From: Lichtheimia corymbifera B2541
Taxonomy: Eukaryota; Mucoromycota; Mucoromycetes; Mucorales; Lichtheimiaceae
Direction: 5' to 3'
Assembly: GCA_000697475.1 (NCBI GenBank)
Contig: JNEU01001161.1
Coordinates: 62,001-126,000, forward strand
DNA length: 64,000 nucleotides
Numbering within the stretch: the stretch's first letter is position 1; each line of letters opens with the position of its first letter. The notes beneath the pieces were generated by a model. The model ran no database searches, was not told where the DNA came from, and saw only the letters and a list, made by a program, of their open reading frames with translations. Below are positions 42,784 through 54,638 of the stretch, piece by piece. Both the position numbers and the translations under genes were made by a program.

Positions 42784-45574
42784 GCAGCAAAAAGTATATA
42801 AAAAAAGATGGAAAGGAGAAAAAAGAATGCGCCTTTATCTTTTTCGATCCATCCATATTCAAAAATAAAGACAAGGAGCAAGAGCCAAACCAAAAGTGGA
42901 AGTCGCCAAGTGCGTAGTAAAAACATAAACTGCGGATTTTGTTTGCCGATCCAAAAATACAAAGAGCCCCAAGGGTCGGATCACATCGTTGTATCACCTA
43001 TTTCATCATGCTGCCAAGCATGACATATCTTGGCATAACGTTCCGTTTTCTCGAATGGCCATGATACTGGATGCATTGAATTGCTCAGCATGAAGAAAAG
43101 TCAATAGGTACCAAGCACTATACTTGTCTGAGCTATATTTCGTCATGGTTGCTGGCTGCTGATCTACCCAATTGCACTAAAAGAAAATTAACTCATTATA
43201 GACCCCTAAGGCTTTCGACCTTCATGGCCGCCAAATACATACATACATGATATTCTTTTTTGGAGTATATACAAGGCTGGATGTATAAAAACAGTCATTG
43301 TTGATTCTTCAGCCATGAAACAGCTTTATGGTCCATCCATCATCCCACGTCCTCTGAAACACTGTGAGTGGTAGGAAAGACAGGAAGACTCCTTTGCTTA
43401 CGTAGAGACCTGACGTACTACCTTAATCCTTTACTAAGCAGCGACAAAGAAGCTATGTATGATGCGAGTGACCATATAATCTATAAATATATGCAGCATG
43501 TAGTGTCACGTCGCAACAAAGGACTACCACAAGGATGATCTCATCTCTCAACCACATACTTCAAAACTGGGTGATGATGACAATGACGCGTTTGTTTAGT
43601 AGAGTAAGCATCGAAAATTGGAAGAATCTCTTCAAGAAAATGGCATATCGACGATCAAATAGTATAAAGACACAATCATGCAACACTAGAGTTGCATCTT
43701 TATCTCAACCTTAATATCCTCAAGTGCAAAATCCATGAGCAGCAGGATCTATTTCTGTCTCTTTATAATTGGAATATAATCGAACAGGAAATTCTTTGGC
43801 TCGATACGTATCTGAAGGACAATGCCGTGTTCTTGTTGAATAATAACGTATAGTGCGAACCCTCGCTGAAATAGGTAATCTTGGCGATTTGATAAAAAGC
43901 TCTCTATCTTTGTCTAATGTTATCTTGATTAATATCGAGGAATGCATTTATGAGGAGTAAGGTATTTGGAGAGGTGAAGCCTGAAGTCACCGATGCAGTA
44001 GCCGTAGTATGGTAGGTGTACAACCCGTAACGTGATTCAGGTAAGTGACCAAGTGCAACAAGGCTGTAGTGCTTTCAAAGCTGCATGGTTTGCGGCTCTT
44101 GTGAAATAGCTGATTTCTATATAACGATGACACAAGTACCGTTTCCAATCTTACACGGTGATATCCAATCACTCGACATATCCTATCTTCACCCAAGTCT
44201 CAAACACAAAGCACACAGAACCGATGAAATATGAAAAACGAGTATATTGATAAAGGCGAGAATATCAAAAATGGAGAGTTACAACAATATGCGGCCTCTG
44301 TATGATGCCGATAATTGTGCCTTTTCACTGGCCCTAGCACCGGTCCTTGTCGCTTGCTCTTTTGAGATCCTGGTGATCGATAAGGTGGACATGGTTGAGC
44401 ATCGCAACATGCCCATTTTTCTCGTGCTCTTTGAGCTATGAATTCATGCATCAACAATGACACGCTACCCTTATCATGTATTTTGTGAACCAATATACAT
44501 TCATGCATCGACAATGACACATCCCCTTTCATTGGACGAAATAAAGCTTGTCCATGCAATTGTTCTCAAGGTACGCAAACAGCAGCATGGATCTTTTTCT
44601 CTTCCTACTCGGGAACCTTCTTATGGAGAAACGATATAAATATCGAACACGCCCCAATCTTATGCCTCTTTAGATTTATCTTCACACACACGCGGTTCGT
44701 AATACATATTATTCATTCAAGCTCTGTTTTTGCATGTACTCATTACAAATATTTCAACTATAGCTTGGGCATCTAAACTATCACGTCCTCCGCTTTGCTG
44801 CTGCCAACACCAAGGTTGCCCTCATCCTCCTCCTGTATTCTTTCTCATCTGGTACTTTCATCCTACTTTCTCGTTTCCTTTGTTCTCTCTTGTCGTGGAT
44901 GTTTGTCAGGTTGCATGAGACGTTGGGTCAGCTGTAACCGTCCTCTGGTGATTCTGGAGTACCAAGCACTACAACACACACCAACAAGACCGCCCCAATC
45001 ATGCTTCGGTGCCCTTTCTTGGTGAGGTGGGGGGGGGAAGCCGCGACAATGGGTCCATCTTTTTGATTGACCTGGCTCCTTACTCGATACGCTCTTGGCC
45101 ACGATAGCAAGCCGTTATATCACCTCCACACGGATTGCACTTGATTGTGCTAGCTAATCCATCTTCAGATGCATCTTGGAATGTAGCTATATCAAAAGAT
45201 TATACAATATGAGCATGTGCTTCATCAAGCGAGATGATTGTATTTTACCTTAGTAAAGGAGCCAAATATCACAATGACAATGAAAGCAGGATAACAATGA
45301 GACACTAAACATCATCACAAACATTAACACATGGCTCGCTGATGAAAAGGTATTATCTACCACGATACCTACCAAGGGATTTTAAATGCGCCAGAAATGA
45401 AGGAGGAATATGGTAGAAGAAAGAGTGTGTGGGAGTAAAACGGTGGGCGACAACATCCATCTTGTTTATATCAGCATGGTGGGCGTGGGTGTTGCTGTGA
45501 TCTCAAACAAGGAGAAAACAGTGAAAAATGCCTGGTGGGAACAGTAGTGATGAGCTGATAGATTCTTCCGTGAC
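42784..45574. other. Gene-poor region, left part of repeat block
   Basis: About 2.8 kb with no supported gene. One minus-strand frame (43720-43947, about 75 codons) has protein-like composition, ending in a segment with SNYKETEIDPAAHGFCT; no family was recognised and no splice partners were found. A run of nine Gs is at about 45030-45039. Confidence 0.5.
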
Positions 45575-46086
45575 CACAAAGAGTGATAAAATACCTGTTC
45601 CGAATGGTGATGTGTTGATGGATAGCTGGAACCACTTCCACAAAGAGCTTCGATGTGATCGGTTGTCCATGTATAAACCGGACTTCCGATGAACGAGGTG
45701 TCGATATCCATCATCCCATACTGCGATCACAAATCACTTGCTGTGCTCGAATTCCATGATATAAGGTGTTGGTCGTGATTGCTTGCGTGAGTGTACGTTT
45801 CAGAAAGAAAAAGTCGATGGCTCTTTGATCGATAAACATGGTCCACAAACGTGGGTGTGGGAATGATATTACAGCTCCTCCACCGTTGTGATGACCAGGC
45901 TCATAGTTGTTCCCATTCATCCTCTCCAAAACTAGGATTGGCACTTGTCTCTCAGTTCTCAAACAGTATGCACCAGCGTATCACGAGAAGAGCGCGTTGT
46001 TGCTGATGATGTCGAATAACCAAAAGGCGCAGACTGGGAGTCGAACCCAAGGATAGATGATGCCCAGAAATGCATTGCCTGACCAA
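45575..46086 (-). repeat. Dispersed element with tRNA-like head, copy A
   Basis: On the minus strand this element starts near 46086 with TTGGTCAGGC, passes through a tRNA-like T-arm and then about 450 bases of unique sequence. Copy B at 53034-53555 is in the opposite orientation and matches along the whole length (by eye well over 80 percent), with small indels. One such indel breaks the longest open frame in copy B, so the element is probably non-coding. The layout (polymerase III type box then unrelated body) is like a tRNA-derived SINE, but no poly-A or short tandem tail was found. Confidence 0.6.
46037..46047 (-). promoter_or_regulatory. Polymerase III B-box-like motif in copy A
   Basis: The minus strand reads GGTTCGACTCC, an exact fit to the tRNA B-box consensus GGTTCGANNCC, flanked by GGG and CCC that would close a T-arm stem. 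The 5' half has no clean D-arm or anticodon arm, so this is not called as a working tRNA gene. Confidence 0.5.
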
Positions 46087-46199
46087 ACTATGAATGCGCA
46101 TATTAATAGTTTATCTTTGAGATAGTGGTAGCAATACTTAGACAAGGCCATATAGCAATATATAATGCTTGATGCTACGCACACCCAAAGCCGGTTTCC

Positions 46200-49090
46200 T
46201 TGCTGCAGAGATGCCCATGCAATAGACGATTACTGATAGTCGTTATTCCAGAGGAAGGAGTGTTGCTTGATGACGGCTGTCTTGCGCGCTCTATAGACGT
46301 TATTAACACCAAAAGATACACACACATTGTAGCTTGTTGCTGATGTGACACACCCATAAGAGATGTGCGCTGCAGGATGCTCTTGATGAAAGTAATTGGC
46401 CAATGATGAAAACCCGCAGAGAATCGAGTAAATGCTGTTGACACTAAAGGTATGGATTCTGTTGCTCATGGTTGCAGCTTTTTGTGCTGGTTGCTGATAT
46501 GATCCACCGATAACATGCATGCCTAGCTGAATACCCATCAAAAGAATTGTCGACCATCAGAACCACAATCGGACGAGATAAACCTTGGCGACACCGAAAG
46601 ATATAGAAGTTGTTGCTTGTTGTTGCAGATGCATACAAATGAAGTGTCCAATAGGTGGTAGCGAGAACCATCGAACGATGTAATAAGCCAGCTGGTACTG
46701 AGGGTTGCTATAGACGTCTCTCCTTAACCATGACATGATTCAACTCTAAAAGATGCACGTCAGTAAGCAATTTTCCAAATACACAGAACGATACTTAGCA
46801 ATGATGACTGTAATCCTGAGGATTTCAATGCAAGATAACCCATCTAGAAAAGACACATGTCAGTACAAAGTTTCCAAAAGTCATTGGGATGATACGTACT
46901 CGAATCTCTCCATCAGGGGGCAGTGATCCGCTAGAATTCCCGCCGCCAGAAACAATACATAATAATACGAAAAGGGCACAATGCCAAAGAATGCCAAGGT
47001 ACCAGTACTGCCTACTAGCCCCCACCCGAAGGAAGCATGGCGCCAAAACACCGAATTTAACAGTGACCCATATGAGCCCTTCATCAGTCGACTTTGGCAC
47101 CACCTGAGCCGTGGATCCGCACGCTGCAACTGTGGTAAGAGGATGCATTTGAATTGGGCTAAGCCCATAGCATCATGAGCACATGTGAAAGGGGCAACGT
47201 GGTCTCCCCAAGGCAGCACACAGTACAATAACATCCTTGACGTGCCAGTGATATAACCAAGGAAAGGCCTTCTTGATGCTGTCAATGCATATCTTTCATC
47301 GTAAGTGCACATGCATGTGGCACATTCCATGACCAATACTCGTACCTTGTAGTAATTCTCAATAGCATCTTTCCTTCGAATAAAAATCGTATTTCCATGC
47401 CAACCATATCACGCTGCTGCTATTCCATTGTAAAACTCGTTAACTGACAGCACTTGTATTGTAGATCCTATGCAATACATACCAATGAATCTCCAAAGGA
47501 ACGGAACGGTACTTGACGACGAATGAGTTGCTCGATCGATAATCCTTGATAACACCGAGAACACACGTGATATTGTTGCTCGTTGCTATGCGACACCCAT
47601 AAGAGACATGCACTGCTGAATCCTCTTGAAAGCAATTAGCCAATAACGCGAACCACCAGAGAATCCAGTGTTGCTGACAATAGAAGTACGGAATTCGTTG
47701 CTCATGTTGTTGCTTCTTGTGCTTGTTGCTGATATCCTGAAAGGACTGGCGGTAACCTTGGAGAGATGTATAGATGACGCTGGTATCACAAAATATGTTG
47801 GCATTGGCTCTCATTGCTTGTTGATGACATGATCCATCCATAAGAGGCGTTTAATAGCAGCCGTACATCAAAGGAATTGCCGATAACTAGAACCATCAGA
47901 AAATGGAAAGCCTGCTCACACCAAAGATATACAAGTTGCTCCTTGCTGATGACGTGATCAATCGATAAGAGACCTTGATTTCATGATGCCCACCGAATTG
48001 CCGATAACGAGAAGAACGAGATGATGGGATAAAGCTTAGTGTGACACCAACGATATGGATGCTGTTGCTTGTTGCTGATACACTGCCTTGGCTGACTCCC
48101 TTCGGAGAAATCGCCCGTTGCTTGGTAACCAACCACCCGAGACACGATAAAGATTGACGACACCAAAATATATAGCGCTTTTCCTCATGGCTGACATGAT
48201 TCAACTATAAAATATGCTCAGTAAACGAAGTTTTCCAAACCCATCCAGTAATACTTAGCAATCATAGTTGTGATCTTGTGAACTCCAAAGCACCAAAAGA
48301 CAAGTAGCTCTCTGCAATGGTCCGTCTGAATAATGGTAGGCGTTTCAGCAAAGGTCTCCAAAAAGCATGAGAGTCATACACACCTGAATCACGCAATCAT
48401 CACCCGCAGACTTGGAACCAAATAGGCCACCAGGATGTAAAGTAATAATAAAAGCCCACAGCCAAGAAACGTCACAGTACGGCACTCTCCTGAATCCGGC
48501 GATGAGGTGCATCAATAGAGATACCCATCTTCTCTCTCTAAAGGCAAGGAGATCAATAGCCGTAAAACGATGGAGGCCGTGCGCACAGCGGATGCATTTT
48601 TAAATCCCTGAGGTCGCAACATGAGTCACACTGTCCCCGGGCACAACATGTCCGTCTCCCCTGGAAAGTGCAGTACAGTGACATCCTTGACGCGCAGCCT
48701 TGATAATAATAGTATCGCCGAAAGAGGCTCTGCCACTGTATGGTGTTTGGTAAGTTCACTTGCATCCAACCAATCCCAAAATGATGCACTGTACCTCTAG
48801 GTATTGCCAATACCGTTGTTGATGCAAATAGCCTGGTATTCATCCGATCCAGTATGTGCTGCTGCTGTTTCCCTGTGAGACTCGTTAATCAGCCAGTCTT
48901 GCTTTGTAGATCCAACACCATGCATACCATTGAGCCAACCATGCAGCGTTGTTGCTTTGAGATCCATATCTTGTTACTGCCCACAGGTACCATCCTCCAA
49001 CATGTTCAATCTACCATGGGTACACTGTGAGATAACCAAGAAACCCAATCTAAACGCGTCTTCTTGTCAACATACCCAAAGGAGGCAACA
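46200..49090. repeat. Diverged segmental duplication with internal short repeats
   Basis: Two related halves are visible. Near 46733 and 48189 both read ACATGATTCAACT followed by similar bases and a TACTTAGCAAT block; near 47434 and 48884 both read GTTAA..CAG followed by TTGTAGATCC. The shift is about 1,450 bases. Other pairs (46289 with 47545, 46440 with 47680) show a shift of about 1,245 bases, so units were also gained or lost. Inside, a shorter unit (about 125-150 bases) recurs with ACACCAAAGATAT, TTGTTGCTGAT and ATAAGAG landmarks. No conserved protein frame runs through all copies. Confidence 0.6.
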
Positions 49091-50375
49091 TAAAGACCTC
49101 TTGTTGTGGACAGCTTGGGAATGAACACACGCAAAACCACCATTAGATCTTGTATAAACGGGAGAACAGTATTCTACACGTGAACATTAGTACCACAATG
49201 TCCAACTTGAATAGTAAAAGAGTTGCAGCGATTAAACATACTTGTTGTGTTGGAGTGGAAGCTTGAGTCATCATAGATCGCGCGTGTCCTTGTCGTTGAA
49301 TGTCTGCAGCCGAAAAGAGTCGTCATTGACCACCTGTTCACCCATTGTGGTCTTGCAATGAAGAGAGTGATAGGGGTTAATGCGTTGTAGCTTTGGAATG
49401 GAGACACCTCTTACCTTGCATTGTGAAGTGGGGGTGAAGAAGGGGCTCTTTGCCGTTCCTCTCAGTGTTCCCAATTTGTGCACACCACACCACCCCGCTT
49501 GCTACAGTTACTGTTGTGAATATGCATCTCAACAATAGCCTATATACTTGAGTCAATAATAAAGACCACTGAATACATTCCTTGTGATTAAGCTACGCAT
49601 ACATTATTTTACTGTGGCGGGATTGGCGTCTATCAGGTCCGTGCACATCAATGCAGATCGACAGCTCCTGGATTTGTGCAACCAATCCATGGTTGACTTG
49701 CCTACCAAACATGCAAAATATCCCTGTATAAATTCATTGTCATTTTCTTTGTTATTGTCATATTGATAGATATTTCATGATTGTGTGCTGTTTACGCACT
49801 TCCAAGATAATCGTCATCCATTTATGCAGCAACGTGTCAATCGCGCGTATTTGTAACCACTACGTGATGATCCAATCTTGCTTCCCGATTTCCCCCGTTT
49901 CAATCCAGAAACCAACCAAGTAATCCATATATTGCACACATGAGCTGATAGTATGATTACATTTAATCCAATTTTCATTCAATGAAATAGTCGACGAATA
50001 GTATATGGTAGTAAGGATGTCTATCAAGAAACTATGATAAAAGAACAGTTTTGAAAATCGGGTAAGGAATGGGGAAATCACATAGATACAAATGGGTAAT
50101 TGTGTCATTGTATTCATGGTTGCTGCCGTCCTAAGTATGCTTCATCCGTGGTGGCAAAATAGCTGCTGCATGCATTGAATCGGGTGTGCCAATATTATCC
50201 ATGGCAGCAAACCTCCTTTCGTCTAAGATATAAGCCTTCTCATCCATGCCATCCATGCCATCACTATCCTCAGCTATATCCACGTGGCACGATCCATGGT
50301 TCCTGCTGAGGACGCGCCAAGTCACCATAGCAACATTGCAGGATTTCCCATCACTGCACTTGATTCCACGCATCC
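49091..50375. other. Gene-poor stretch, nothing recognised
   Basis: About 1.3 kb of AT-rich sequence with only short frames. I see no gene and no clear repeat relation to other parts of the window. Confidence 0.5.
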
Positions 50376-50480
50376 ATCCATAACCATTGCAAGTCCAACA
50401 AGAAAGAGCCCCAATGACTGCTGCTGGTGTGATTCCTTTTTCCATCCGGCTGTCGGTCTATCTTTTCTTGGTCACATTCT
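50376..50480 (+). repeat. Dispersed repeat fragment, second copy of 27075-27180
   Basis: Matches the copy between UBA3 and UBA1 in the same orientation, from CATAACCATTGCAAGTCCAA to TTTCCATCCGGCTGTCGG. The match fades on both sides, which fits two independent, decayed insertions of one family. Confidence 0.55.
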
Positions 50481-50605
50481 ATTGCAGATCAACCAGGCCT
50501 GGATTGCTTGTATTGCGGTGAACTTGATCGCTGATATGATGACACCCCATCCATTGGAATCTGTATGCACCCAAATCAAGTCGTTGCTGCAAGTAACTTG
50601 AGACA

Positions 50606-50797
50606 ATGGAGTAAGGGCCTTGCTAATAACAGCAGCTGTTACGTTTGATTGCGGTAGAGGAGTGTACAAGAGCGCGTGTGTAGTAGTAAAGTGACAAGGC
50701 TGTGAACGCTGTTAAGACAACGGAGTAAAGACCTTGCTAATTGCAACTGCTGAATGAGGCTGTTACGATTGGTTGTGGCAGAAGAGTGTACAAGGGA
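50606..50797. repeat. Short tandem duplication of about 105 bp
   Basis: The block GGAGTAAGGGCCTTGCTAAT...CTGTTACG...GAGTGTACAAG is present at about 50610-50673 and again, with a few differences, at about 50721-50791. Both copies lie in non-coding sequence. Confidence 0.6.
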
Positions 50798-51071
50798 ACC
50801 TACAGTGTCAAGGAATGCGGGTGTTGCTGTAGTGGGGAGTACACGCCATTGAACTTACCATTCAGTCAAATACAGTCGGATCAAGACAGTTGTACGATCG
50901 ACATGATGGGGCGAAACAGCACAATCGTTTGCAGGTTGTAGTAGTACTTGAATGCATCAACAGTTGAGAATGGGAAGAAGAGGGAAATAAAGTGGGAGTG
51001 GAAGAGATGAAAAATTAAATCTGTCAGGCAGTCAGACATATCCATATACACTGATATCAATGCATGATATT

Positions 51072-52330
51072 GGGGATTGCCTGTCTCGAACCCCAAACTT
51101 TCACACAATATGCTCTAGGACATGCTGAACAACTTTGTATTAATAAAGAACCCACACTTCATTTGAAAATTTCGAAAGGGAGAGCATAATGGGGGATTGA
51201 CTATGACGGATGAAAATTGGGAAAGCGCCGGATTTATGGAAAAGTCATTTAGTATGTAGTTTCTTAAGATTCCCCATCTCGTACTTGAAACTTGGTCAGA
51301 CGGTACTCTCGCACATGCTGATCAACTTCATTCATTTAAAAACCGCATGGTTCATTATGAACATTTTGAATGCCGGCCAGCCCAAATTTAGGGAAAAGGA
51401 GGGTCGGCGCTCCTGTTCCCCGAGATTGCCCACCTCGAACCTGAAACTTTCACACAACATCCTTTCGACCACGCCGAGCAATTTTGTTCTCATAAAGTCC
51501 CCAGAGTTCATTATGAAAAACATCGAATGTAGGAGAGACGGCGAAGAGATGGGAATATAAATAGGGTATACGGCCGTGCGCGCCGATATTGCCGATGGCG
51601 ACATCGAAACTTGGTCAGACGCTGGGCTTCGACACGCTGATCAACATCGTTCTCATAAAGCCTCTACACATCATTATGGAAATTTGGAGAAACAGGCACC
51701 ATTATTTTTTTACATATGCTGTAAGCGTAATACTATATGACAGGTGGTCTTTGTTCATTGTCAAGTAGGTTGACCCCGATAGAGCCGAAGATGCAGACGG
51801 ACTTCTTTGTGCAACACAGCTCATTTGCATGATACTTCACAATGAACCAACACCACTCTCCATATAGCATCATGGGTGCAGCCTATGTAAAACACAAAGA
51901 TGCCCATAACTAAAAACTCTACAATGAAACGTGGGGTCATCAATCGAACAAAGTTGCTCGTCGGGGTGAAGCGCACCTTGGGTGCAAGTTTCACGATCGT
52001 CGTGGCCGATCTCAGATTCACCCAATGTCACCACCAGCCTCGTCGAAAAAAAATTCAAGAGGTCAACCGCCGACCCACTTTGGCTGGTGACGACATTGCG
52101 AAATTTGGGATTGACCACCTCGATCGTGAAACTTGGATAGTATACGCTTTCGACCACAACGAGCAATATTGTTCTATGAAAGACCCCACGTTTCATTGTA
52201 AATGTTAGAGATACAGACACCTTGATGTTTTACATATGTTGTAAGCGTGATGCTATATAAAAGGTGGTCTTTGCTCATTGTCAATCGCTTCACTCATATT
52301 AGAGCTAAAGATGCACAAGTGCCTGGTTGT
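51072..52330. repeat. Array of about 110 bp repeat units, with one inverted unit
   Basis: Units start near 51072, 51275, 51426, 51588 and 52092, with an inverted one at about 51905-52020. Shared landmarks are a GATTGCC.. or GATTG.CC start, CACCTCGA, GAAACTTTCACA or GAAACTTGG, GAGCAA.TTTGTTCT and CCCCA.ATTCATTATGAAAA. A longer block (ACATATG.TGTAAGCGT, AGGTGGTCTTTG, TCATTGTCAA) follows both the fourth unit (about 51710) and the last one (about 52228). Spacing is irregular, so it is not a CRISPR and not a simple satellite; it looks like nested old insertions of one family. Confidence 0.6.
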
Positions 52331-53033
52331 GTAACACAAGTATTTGAATGGGCAATCCTATTGGTGCAGAGTGCATAATAGATCCTCCCCTACTAAAGAA
52401 TGATGATAGTAATGCAGTGGCTGCTGATGAATCACATGTGAAGAGATCCTTTGCTATACATAGTGACGATTCGATTTATTTACATGTAGCATTATCTACC
52501 ATTGTTGCATTGTATTTGGGTGAGGGGTGAGTGGATGGGCTTAGTATAAACCCAGTTGATAACTTCAATTTAAGGACCAGCAGCTACACGACTTGAGACA
52601 AGCGCTTTTTTCTCTTTCCGTCTCCTTTTATCCCAATCACGGCGTCTCATCAAGGTAATGCTCTTGTTGGTTGTGAGGCATTGATATGGTACTGTATACT
52701 CATTGACAGAAGGCGTGTGTAAGTGTCGTAGTCAAGGTGCTATCGTCGCTCTTGTTCGTTGTCATGGCGCCCTACGCTTCGTGCATTAGGTACAGTGAGA
52801 GCCCCAATGCAGCAGCAGAACGTGTTCCATTGACGTGTTAGCTTGTATAGATGGCACGATTCGATCGCAAAGACACTGGATCCTTTCACTTTTGACTCGG
52901 CTCGACTACACTACTTTGGTCTCCAGTAACCCAACAACAAAGGTCTTTATACACATGGAAAAAGCAAGTTCAATGAGAAGTAGTTTATTGCGTATGTGCG
53001 CTAACAATGGATGATGCTACTATTGAATAGGTT
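52331..53033. other. Gene-poor stretch, nothing recognised
   Basis: About 0.7 kb between the repeat array and copy B of the tRNA-headed element. Only short frames are present. Confidence 0.5.
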
Positions 53034-53555
53034 CTTGGTCAGGTAGTGCATTTCTGGGCATCATCTATCCTTGGGTTCGACTCCCAGCCTGCACCTTTTG
53101 GTTATTCGACATCATCAGCAACAACGCGCTCTTCTCGTGATACGCTGGTGCATACTGTTTGAGAACTGAGAGACAAGTGTCAATCCTACTTTTGGAGAGG
53201 ATGAATGGGAACAACTATGAGCCTGGTCATTACAACGGTGAAGGAGCTGTTATATCAACCCACAGCCACGTTTGTGCACCATGTTTATCGATCAAAGAGC
53301 CATTGACTTTTTCTTTCTGAAACGTACACTCACGCAAGCAATCACGACCAACACTGCATCTCGTGGGATTGGAGCACAGCAAGTGATTTGTGATTGCAAT
53401 ATGGGATGATGGATATCGACACTTCGTTCATCAGAATCCTGGTTTACACATGGACAATCAATCACACCGAGGCTCTTTGTGAAAGTGGTTCCAGCTATCC
53501 ATCAACACGCCATCATTCTCAAAGAGGCATTCTATCACTTTTTTCTCTCCCTGAT
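53034..53555 (+). repeat. Dispersed element with tRNA-like head, copy B
   Basis: Inverted relative to copy A, so the two heads face each other across about 7 kb. It carries the same B-box-like GGTTCGACTCC at 53074-53084. A one-base deletion relative to copy A near 53258 shifts the reading frame, which argues against a conserved protein. After about 53555 the two copies no longer align. Confidence 0.6.
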
Positions 53556-54638
53556 CTATTCGACGAAGCAGTTTCTTTTTCGGTGCTCTTTTCCACGCTT
53601 AATCTGCTTCCTCCTCACTCCACTGGACAGTGTCCCCGACAACAATTTCTTCGCTACGCTTTATGCCAAAACCATGATACATGACACCTTCGTCAATCAT
53701 TCTTCAAGCATTATGCAAACTAAGGCTCGAGCACTTTTTTCAACCTTGACGACGACGAGAAACCAGTTCCAGGAAGCCCCCATTGGTGATGTTATACTGC
53801 AACATATTGATACATAAGTTTCATGTATTATGCAACAACCATCCCATTACGATATCAAGATACATAGAAGGAAATGGAGGGTCAATTGATCAAGGAGTGT
53901 TGATTACTATTGCGGACCATTGATTGATGCTGTACGACGTGATGTTCAGTTTGGTTGATGCCATGTCAGCCATCAAGTACGCCCCAATACATGCAATCTT
54001 ATATGATGCGATGGAAACGACCAAGCAAGTGGGATTGACCAACAGCCAGATGGAAAAGGAAGCATAATACACCAGCAGCGATGCGATCACATTCAACCAA
54101 CATACTACTGGGATTTGCAAGGGCCACATATGGAAGAAGGGATGCCACCGCTTGGTTACTTGATGTGTGCCAGCAAGGATGGACCATATCACATGGATAC
54201 ATACAACTAGGGATAGTTGTGGATTGGATGGCGTTGAGATGTACTCGAGCCAAAGAGCAGCAACTACATATCGTGCTGGCGGCAGCAACCCAATATACCC
54301 CCCTTGACTCTATGTAACCCTTCTGTACATTATCCATTTGGGCAATGTTGTTCAACCACCACTTGATAAAAAGTCAATCTCTTTTTCTGAATCGTGCACC
54401 AAAAGAACATGTGCAATAATTATCGTGTTGTATTTATCTGTTGTAGCAGCAATAGGTCGGATGTGAATGCAATGATTTGTAGTAGTATGTGAGGAGTGAA
54501 GGTAGAGTAAATGCACAATGGGTGTATAAGATGGGAATCCATGATGGGGGATAACAAAAGGTGTTGAGGATGGTGGGAAAAAATCTGTACACGAAGATAT
54601 GAATTAAATAAAAAACAAGTGTGAAAAAGTGGTGCTGA
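53556..54638. other. Intergenic, downstream of adenylyl cyclase
   Basis: About 1.1 kb that includes the adenylyl cyclase 3' UTR. Overlapping frames of about 75-130 codons on both strands (53890-54355) show no family resemblance and are treated as chance. Confidence 0.5.

Noticed and set aside
46020..46110. A functional tRNA gene on the minus strand
   Set aside because: The T-arm and B-box are good, but the acceptor stem has mismatches and no normal seven-base anticodon loop can be formed; it is better seen as a tRNA-derived repeat head.
46881..47336. Hydrophobic minus-strand frame of 151 codons as a membrane-protein gene
   Set aside because: It lies in duplicated sequence; I found no matching conserved frame in the related copy near 48330-48790, and no family was recognised.
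51072..52330. CRISPR-like array
   Set aside because: Units are about 110 bases, diverged, irregularly spaced and partly inverted, and the genome is eukaryotic.
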